Below are positions 56,561 through 64,000 of a stretch of 64,000 nucleotides of DNA, one piece after another. Within the stretch, counting starts at the first letter, position 1. Each line of letters opens with the position of its first letter. A program made the position numbers and the translations under genes. Source of the DNA: Chloranthus sessilifolius (lineage: Eukaryota; Streptophyta; Magnoliopsida; Chloranthales; Chloranthaceae); contig CM037586.1 in NCBI GenBank assembly GCA_021018995.1, positions 145,990,060 to 146,054,059 on the forward strand, written 5' to 3'. The notes beneath the pieces were generated by a model, which searched no databases, was not told the DNA's origin, and saw nothing but the letters and a program-made list of their open reading frames with translations.

Positions 56561-57736
56561 TGGTGGCGATTGGATCCAGTCGAAGAATTCGAGCCACCAT
56601 GGAGCGTCGAAATGGATCTATGTCAACGCGCACCAACCCAAATCCCTTGCGATCAACAAATGAGGTCGGACGCTAAAGTTGGATCTGTGCCTATCCAACC
56701 GATCAAAAGCTTCTGTTAGGTGGGTGCCCTTCTATCCATCCAAATCTATGCTTTTACACTTTTTGTGATGATTATATGAAAATTATAATTTTCCATTCTT
56801 AGGTTTTGTGTGGATTCACAAGATGGTTATGGTCAAAGGGTTGACCCTGTGGTTGAACCCATCGACCGAGAACTAGTAAACTATACATTTCCATATGGCA
56901 CCCAAGTGTGCCGAAAATTTAAATCCCACGTCAAGAACGGGCTGCTGCCCTGTTTTGTTTTGTTGCGCACTCGATGTGGAGGTCCTCATTTGACCATTTC
57001 AATCTCAATGATCTGATCAATTCTAACCTCGGTCAAACCATTGACTCCCCATAAAATCTTTTACTTTATACATCTGATGGTTCACATTGATCTGCATGTC
57101 CCTATCTTTATAAATTTTAATACCCCAAAATGTGAACATATTTATTTTATAATTAAAATATTTTTTATTTTTATTTATGTAAATCTGCGTCTACACTGAC
57201 TAAAGGGTTTAGTTTGACCCATTAAATTAAACGAACAATAAACCTATGGGCCAAAGCCCATAGATTGAAATAAAGATCATCTGTCAGTTAGTTGAATAGA
57301 TGGTCAGTTTAGGCTCAACTCACCTTCTAAGCTTAGGACAATTATTTAAATACATTTTCTGCCCACGCAGTGAAGGTGTAAATATCTCGAAAATCGTGCA
57401 ATAAGGATCCGACGGTCGAAATATCGGAGTCAATCCTTTGGCAAATTTCACAAATGACCGGTCTGTTTTCAGCAGATCAATAAAATCTATCTGATGAGAC
57501 TAGTCTAACATCACCTTGTGATACGCCTTCTGGTACTCACATACCTTCATTTTTAGGTCACCTTCTTCTCTCTCTTAATGATGAGTGAGGCGTTCCGATT
57601 TATGAGTAATATTACTTTTCTTTATGGTTAGATGCTTTTTTATTATATGTTTCATTTGCTTTGTATGACATTCATCAATTAGAAGTACGTTAGGACATAT
57701 ATATGTTAAGAAAAAGGAATAAGATGTGACACACAC
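56561..57736. other. intergenic, no gene seen
   Basis: Short frames only (for example 56810-57016, 68 codons, no known domain). Confidence 0.6.
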
Positions 57737-58030
57737 ACTACGTGAAAATTGATAAAAAACAACGGCCCAAAACCGTTGTAAATTTCATAAACAACGACTA
57801 TGAGCCGTGGTAACGACCGTTGTTTATAGAGTAGTGATTTTGATAAACCACGACCCAAAATCGTTGCTTATTCACCTAATAAACAATGGCCCATATCCGT
57901 TGTAAAATTACAATGGTTTTGAGCCGTTGTTCCTTACAGAAAAGGATTGTTATTTTTTTATAAAAATCACGGCCTAAGTCAGTGGTATATGTTTGTTGCA
58001 AAACTACAACGATTATGGACTGTTACTTAA
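57737..58030. mobile_element. CACTA-like terminus with subterminal hairpins
   Basis: It starts CACTACGTGAAAATTGATAA, the form of CACTA (En/Spm) ends. Behind it are repeated hairpin words: ACAACGG pairing with CCGTTGT (57760-57766 with 57774-57780), AACAACG with CGTTGTT nearby, and further ACGGCCCA/ACCGTTG-like sites to about 58020. No opposite CACTA end was found to the right, so the extent of the element is open. Confidence 0.6.
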
Positions 58031-58254
58031 AATTTTTTTTTTTTTTTTTTTTAAATGTACAACTTCCATTTTTGTTATTGTAATTGCAGTCAATCTACCT
58101 ATTACAATTATTGTATCAACCACATATCACCCTACAAGGGAAAAAAAGCATTATCCATTCAACTGAATGTAAAAAAAAGCTAAAAATAAAATTTTTATTT
58201 CTTTAAATTTTTTATAATTTTTTAATATTTCATTACAAATTAAATAAAAAGATA

Positions 58255-58545
58255 GTGGTCGCTATCCTAAAATAGCGCCCACTAACTTAAGACAGCGGGT
58301 GCTAACATAAGTTAGCAGTAAGTTAACGGCCGCTAGCTTAGGATAGCAGACGCTAAACTAAGCTAGCGACCACTATCCTAAGTTAACGGCTGTTATCTTA
58401 GGATAGCGGACGCTATCCTAAGATAGTGGCCGCTAACTTAAGTTAGCGGGGCGCTATTGTAGGACGGCGACTTCTATCCTAAGATAGCGGCCGTTATTCT
58501 AAGTTTGCAGCCGCTATCTTATGATAGCGTTTGCTATCATATTAT
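58255..58545. repeat. palindromic array, left of the MULE transposase
   Basis: About fourteen diverged units of about 20 bp built from AGCGGCCGCTATCCTAAGAT. Each unit is near its own reverse complement (GATAGCGG...CCGCTATC). Matched by a second array at 61497-61745. Confidence 0.85.
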
Positions 58546-58984
58546 TTAGAGTTTAGTGTCAAATTACATAGTTTGTAATGAAATAATTTAGAGTTTAGGG
58601 TACTTTCATATTACATAGTTCGTAATTAAATAATGAAATAATTTATTTTGGATAACCTTTAATTTGTAAGATGTAATAATTTATAAATAATGATTGTTAA
58701 TTTCAAATTCTAACAAATTTACATGAGCGTCGGTTATGGCCGTATTCGTTATAATTTTTATATTATAGTGGTCGAACTTCGCCTTTAGATCTTATTTTTC
58801 ATTTCTTCAGACAGCCGGCTTGACGTATCTTATGCGGAGGTAAAACTTCGATGTTGTTTGTTAGTACAGTCCATTGACACTTATCAACGGTCGAGATAAA
58901 ATATTCTTTATAAGTTTCTCTAAACAAGTTACTGGTAAATCAGTGCTCACAAAATTGGGAGATCTCTCTTTTTCTGTTTCAACG

Positions 58985-61422
58985 CGATAATGCGGCGATC
59001 GCACGTGAACATGGTAATCCAAGGATAGTCAACGTCTGCATGTACATGTTTGTTTATCTAGCTCGACACTGTGAGTGTAATCACCACGTTTAACTTGAAA
59101 TGAATGTATCACGACCGTATGACATAATGTTCTTTCGACGGGCCCATCCTGAATTTCGTATTATTTACTCTTGGGCCATTGGTGTTGTGTGTCATTTTAT
59201 TTCTTTTCTCCTGACGACGAAAGTAAAATTCGGCTATCTTTGTGGGAATAGTTTCTAGCATGGTCACGATCGGTTCCTCCCTAACTATCTTCAACACACT
59301 ATTAATTCTTTCAGTTATATTAGTTGTCAACATATCATAATGCCTCCCTAGAAAATAAGTGCGCGCCCAGAAATGGTCACCAATTTCTTTAATCCATGTT
59401 ATACATTCTGGGGGCAGTCGTTTTCTATTTTTCGTAAAATTCTTTTAAATTTTTTCTTTGAAAATGCATGGGTAGCAATCCAGAAAAGGGGTCTGGAGAT
59501 TGTATCCTCATATGTATAAAAAAGATTTAGAGCTAGATGTCACATACAGTAGCTATGAAAGGAGTTAGGAAAAACTTTTTTTACAGCTTTCATCAAACCT
59601 TTCTGTCGGTCTGATATTAATACAAACTGCTCTTCAAAGTCTCTGATTACACATCTCCCTAATAGATCAACGAATCATGTCCAATGATCTTCATTTTCTT
59701 TGGGTACAATGTCGAATGCTATAGGGAATAAATGTCTTTTCCCGTCTATCCCCATAGCTATTAACAACACTCTTTTGTATCATCCTCACAAATGCGTTCA
59801 AATTACCGCAATTATTCTTCGCAAAGTATTACGAAAGCTTCTAATGTAAGGTCCAAATGGCACGAAAAAATCTCTGAAAGGTATTATTAGGCTCGAGACA
59901 CAATTCGGTCCGTACGTCTGGATCGACTGGAAGTAATTCGGCGATATAGGACGGTAACATCTTAAATTGCTCCTTCTAGCTACCTCGGATGTCATTTAAC
60001 GCCATTTTTTTTCTCTCCATGCTTTCTAGTAACCCACTGTTATCTCGTGTTTTTTTTCAATATAAAAAATTATTGAAGCAGGAGTCTCGTCAAAGCCCTT
60101 TAATAACTTATCTCTCACGAAGGAAGCTATCCACGATGTCGTACATTGACAATGCCCGCTTCCGAAAGTTGGCCTTCCGCACATATATTTCAGACGGAAA
60201 GTTTTCACGATAAATGTGTCCACTCTCACTAATTTTGATGCATGTATTCGCCAAATACATCCTACTTCAATACACCTCGCCATAACTCAAAGAGGATTGG
60301 TTTTTATTAATTTAATTTGAAAATTATTTATCATTACAAACACTTTAAGGGCTTTCTGAAAGGATTTCTTGTTTCTAAATATCTGACCAATAGTAATTGG
60401 TCACCCTTCATACTGTTCCTCATTATTTGAATCCATATACTCTCTTTTCGAGTCATTAAACTGATAGTCTTCATTCACCAGAGGTTGATCAATTCCCCTA
60501 TTAGTATCAACATACGAAGTGGGCAAGAGTGGTGCTTTATTATTTTCAGTATCACTATCATCATTATCGACTGGATGATTATTACGTTATTTGGGATTGA
60601 GTCCGTCGAGATACATTTGATTGAGGTTGGCCGAGGTCTGAATATTGGTGCGAGAGGTTGTTGTATTGAAGGCTCGATTATCGTTGGCTTTGAAGCTATT
60701 GATTCGGAAGGCCATTGATATGGACTAATGCCTCCTAAAAATGTTTCCCACTGATTTCAGTCAAATATGTTGTTTATCGATTCGAAGTTGAGCTGAGATT
60801 TATCATGCATCGGATTCATTTGAGGATGATATCCTTGATCTTTATCACCTTCTCTCATTGGAATGCCTGAAGAGGGTTGCTCCAGAGGCTTATAGTAGGG
60901 GCAAAATCTAATATTCATATTTCTATCATTGTCGATTATCATCGGTGCAGCGATGTTCTCCTCTTCAAATCGTATTTCTTAATTTTCAATCGAATGTTCT
61001 GGTTCCACACCATCATCATTTACTAATCTGACATTTTTCTCACATTCTTGATGATCTTTATTTGTTTCCTCTAACGATTGAAATGCTTCTAAAGACGATA
61101 AAATTTTCGTTATGGGAGTGGCCAATGATTTTTCGATATAAATATTTATCACACTATCACCAATATAATATGCTATGAATAAATTTGTAAGATCATCGGA
61201 GTCTAACAATTCAGCAAACACCAACTCATTCCCTATGCGTAATGAAACCGTTAGTATAATTGCATGTTCTTTCGGTCGAGTCCTACTGACTGCATACATT
61301 TTCTGTAAAAACTGATCAAATGATATGTTCTCCGTGATAGTGATAATCCTCTGATGTCCTCCATTGTAAGTATTATCGCCAACACGGACGAAATTAAAAT
61401 GATAAATAAGGGAAACATCCAT
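58985..61422 (-). pseudogene. MuDR/MULE transposase, disrupted
   Basis: Transposase of a Mutator-like DNA transposon. Read leftwards: an N-terminal segment (61422-60979, 147 codons, PB1-like, starting MDVSLIYHF), an acidic linker, the MuDR zinc/DNA-binding segment (60283-60026, CIWRIHASKL ... SWIASFVRDKL), the core (about 59990-59500, MGIDGKRHLFPIAFDIVPKE at about 59755 and ENEDHWT then FVDLLGRCV), a C-terminal segment (59333-59109, TTNITERINSVLKIVREEPI), and a SWIM-like CTCRR at about 59040. The parts lie in several frames with stops between them, so no single protein is made. The span fits a full-length MULE transposase of about 800 codons. Confidence 0.85.
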
Positions 61423-61496
61423 TTAAACCAATAATATTTTTTAAAAATATGAAAATTAGCTGATTAAAAATGTCATACTTGTCTAACAGTTTAAAA

Positions 61497-61745
61497 GTCA
61501 ACGGGCCGCTGACTTATGATATCGATCGCTATCTTAGGGTAGCGGGCGATATCTCAAAATATTGGCCGCTATCATAGGGTAGAGGCCGATACCCCTAAGA
61601 TAGCGGCCGATAACTTAAGATATCGGCCGCTACATTAAGATATCGGCCGATATCTTATGATAGCGTCTCGCTACCTTACGATAGTGGTCAATATCTTAAG
61701 ATAGCTTCCAATTATCATAGGATATCGGCCACCACTCTATCTTAT
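61497..61745. repeat. palindromic array, right of the MULE transposase
   Basis: About twelve diverged units such as TATCGGCCGATATCTTAAGA and AGCGGCCGATAACTTAAGAT. It lies 75 bp upstream of the transposase start and is related to the array at 58255-58545. Confidence 0.85.
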
Positions 61746-64000
61746 AATTTCTGAAGTTTGCTATGAAGGGATTTTAGATTACCTAACCGATTACAGTTCA
61801 CTGGGCTACCACCTGTAGTTGAAATTAGAAATGACAATACAAGAAATAAAGGAAAATAAGCATATATATATATATATATATAAGGGAAACAAGGTCGGTA
61901 CTGACGTAGATACGGCTTGGCTTGGAGCTAGCCTGTTCTGCAAAGTTTGAAACTATAGGACCGCTTTTGAAAATATGTAAACTTATAGGGCCGAAAGTGC
62001 AAATTTTCTAAAATTATATATTTAAAATAATTTTAAATAATAAAAAATTAGTTTAAAAATAATATAGAAAAATTTATCCATTATAACATGATGCGGGCTA
62101 ATATGCCCTGATATGGGGCCATCTGAACTAATATGATCTGATATATGCCATGGCAATATGACTATGGGTTGATATGACTATTAGAAGTTATCTAAAACAC
62201 ATAAATTGAGAGCTTAGAAAGATTTTGCCCCATTACACCATCAGCTCGGCACCGAATAAGACTAACAAAATTGGATGACATTAATCGAAAAAATATATTC
62301 CAATTTTTTTTTGCAACTATAAATGAAATTCCTAAACTTTGCATATATAGGAAGTTTCCAAACACTTTATACCAAAAAAATTATTAATTATCTAGTAAAC
62401 TGCTAAACAAGTCCCAAGTCCCAACTGTGGTCCATTAGTTAACTATTTGACCTGGTGGTAAATGGTATTAGATTTTTAGCTATAGTAGCAATGGTACACT
62501 TGAGTTAAAATTATCGCCTCTTTTCGAGTATGCATTAGCGTATTGTTTGTGCCTGTGTGTGAAGATGAAAATATTTCATTATGTGCATTCTGAGATATAA
62601 ATCTCGTAAGAGTTAATAGAAAAAATCATCTTTACATTATGAAAGAAGATGGAGTACAACTGAGTATTAATTTTTTTAAATGATAATAATGCCCATAATT
62701 TTATTATTAAGATAGAAATAACCTTATTGCTAAAACACAAAAGGGCAACAAAGTTTTGCACAAAAAATGGAGTGTTAAATTCTCGAGTTGTTTCTCCAAA
62801 TAGAAATGAAGAAAAAAAAAAAAGAGCATATGCCCCTCTCTAATCTCTCACCCTTCGTATTCCGTATAATATCCCAGTCTCGCTTCTTTCTCCTGGTCTC
62901 CACCTCACATACAACCAACGTCTATCTCTAAAATATTGGTCTACGAAAGAAGAGCTAAGCTTACATGTATATGTTAAGACAGGTTTGGAGTACAAAAAAA
63001 GATAAAATTTAAAATAAAATAAGAGAAAATTTGAGATTGACACTTATAAAAGAAAAAAAAATATATTATGTCTCTTAAGGTGATTTTGACATGTCATGTG
63101 GAGGCCAAAAGGGTTGATATGGTAGGAGTACAGGGAAGCACAAGGGGAAGAGGAGCAGTGAAGACCAGGAGAGGGACAATGAAAAGGGACATAAAGGACT
63201 TTGAAGTTATATAGAGAGTTTAATGTTAATTAAAATCAAGTGGATAAATAGGACCCACAAAGCCGACCTTGATTCTATAGGATAAGGCTTTAGTGATGAC
63301 GATCGGGACAAATCTACATTTAACTTTCAAAAATATATAGAATAGATTTATCATACAGTCTTCTTTAATTTAATAGCTCCCAAATCTACGGTGCATAAGC
63401 TTCCAACTCACTGATAAAACAACTATTAGCATTTCTTGACATCACTAGCCCCACCATAAGAAATTCTTGACGGCACCCCGTGGTGATGAAGAGTTAAGCG
63501 TACTCTTAGGTGGGCGAGGAAATGTGAATCCAACTTCATCTCAACAGGTCACTGGGCAAGAGTTGGACCTTTCCGTCAATTGAAAGTGAGATTGGAGTAA
63601 CCAATTCGACCCCTGCACACCTATCAAGCGATCACTCTGGTTGATGGCTGGTTAGGCTTTGATGTTAGATATAGTCATACAATCTCATAAAGAATTTTAT
63701 TCATAAAAATAAATAAATAAATAAAAATCATGTAGCGACTTTTTGCAACCAAGGATTCTTGATGCACAACAATTGATGGTTCTCTCACACCTATTTACTA
63801 CTTAGAATCAGATTCTAAGGTAATTTTTCATTCTAATCTTGTGCATATCTGTTGAATCTTTCCACATATAAGTTGTTAAGTAGTTGATTCCACGAGTAAA
63901 ACATCCCTAATAATTGTGCACCATTGTACCAGAGTCACTGTAGGAATATGTGCCATGTTTAATGCTATGACCTCAAGAATGATGGGGATAAAAAAAAGGG
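61746..64000. other. intergenic, AT-rich, no gene seen
   Basis: Contains an (AT)n tract at about 61862-61882, A-rich runs near 62810 and 63050, and an AAAT repeat near 63707-63726. No feature can be supported. Confidence 0.6.

Overview
This is a repeat-dominated nuclear window from a flowering plant. The evidence is two Ty3/gypsy lineages found in plants (a Tat-type element with an extra RNase H and a G-patch, and an Athila-type element with a tRNA-Asp primer site), a Ty1/copia element, a Mutator-like transposase, Tourist-like elements with TTA/TAA target duplications, and one plant-type glutaredoxin-like gene. I cannot name the species. I found no bacterial features, CRISPR arrays, tRNA genes or rRNA genes.

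Layout. Bases 1-5606 and 17510 to about 19390 (+ strand) are the two halves of a decayed Tat-type gypsy element; its 5' end lies outside the window. An 11.9-kb Athila-type element (5607-17509, - strand) has inserted into it, with TG...CA ends and a 5-bp target duplication TACGC. After the Tat 3' region, a - strand gypsy fragment (about 21880-25091) keeps one LTR, a Met-tRNA primer site, gag and part of a protease. From 25.1 to 37.9 kb there are no genes but many short non-autonomous elements: at least three inverted-repeat families present in several copies, a TRIM-like element with 182-bp terminal direct repeats (31158-32876), and two Tourist-like elements (33787-35683 and 36132-37842), the first carrying two further MITEs inside it.

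The one convincing host gene is a single-exon ORF at 38103-39128 (+, 341 aa), a glutaredoxin-like protein with a C-terminal cysteine-pair zinc-ribbon region and a probable N-terminal acylation signal. It sits between a Tourist-like element ending 260 bp upstream and a complete-looking copia insertion starting 499 bp downstream.

The copia element (39628-46711, +) has LTRs of about 460 bp, a TGAGA target duplication, PBS, PPT, a TATA box and a GC-rich leader. Further right are diverged CGATACGTATCG repeats, a non-autonomous LTR element (51900-54289, -) whose interior is a minisatellite of roughly 25-27 bp, a third copy of the GGGAGCC MITE, CT-rich sequence, a CACTA-like terminus, and a broken MuDR/MULE transposase (58985-61422, -) flanked by two arrays of a palindromic repeat of about 20 bp related to TAGCGGCCGCTA. 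The last 2.2 kb is AT-rich and unassigned.

The most unusual signals are a set of four hairpins with a constant loop and a covarying stem pair in the Athila-type LTR, the palindromic arrays bracketing the MULE, and the minisatellite-filled LTR element. Element spans and repeats were read by eye; approximate boundaries are marked as such.
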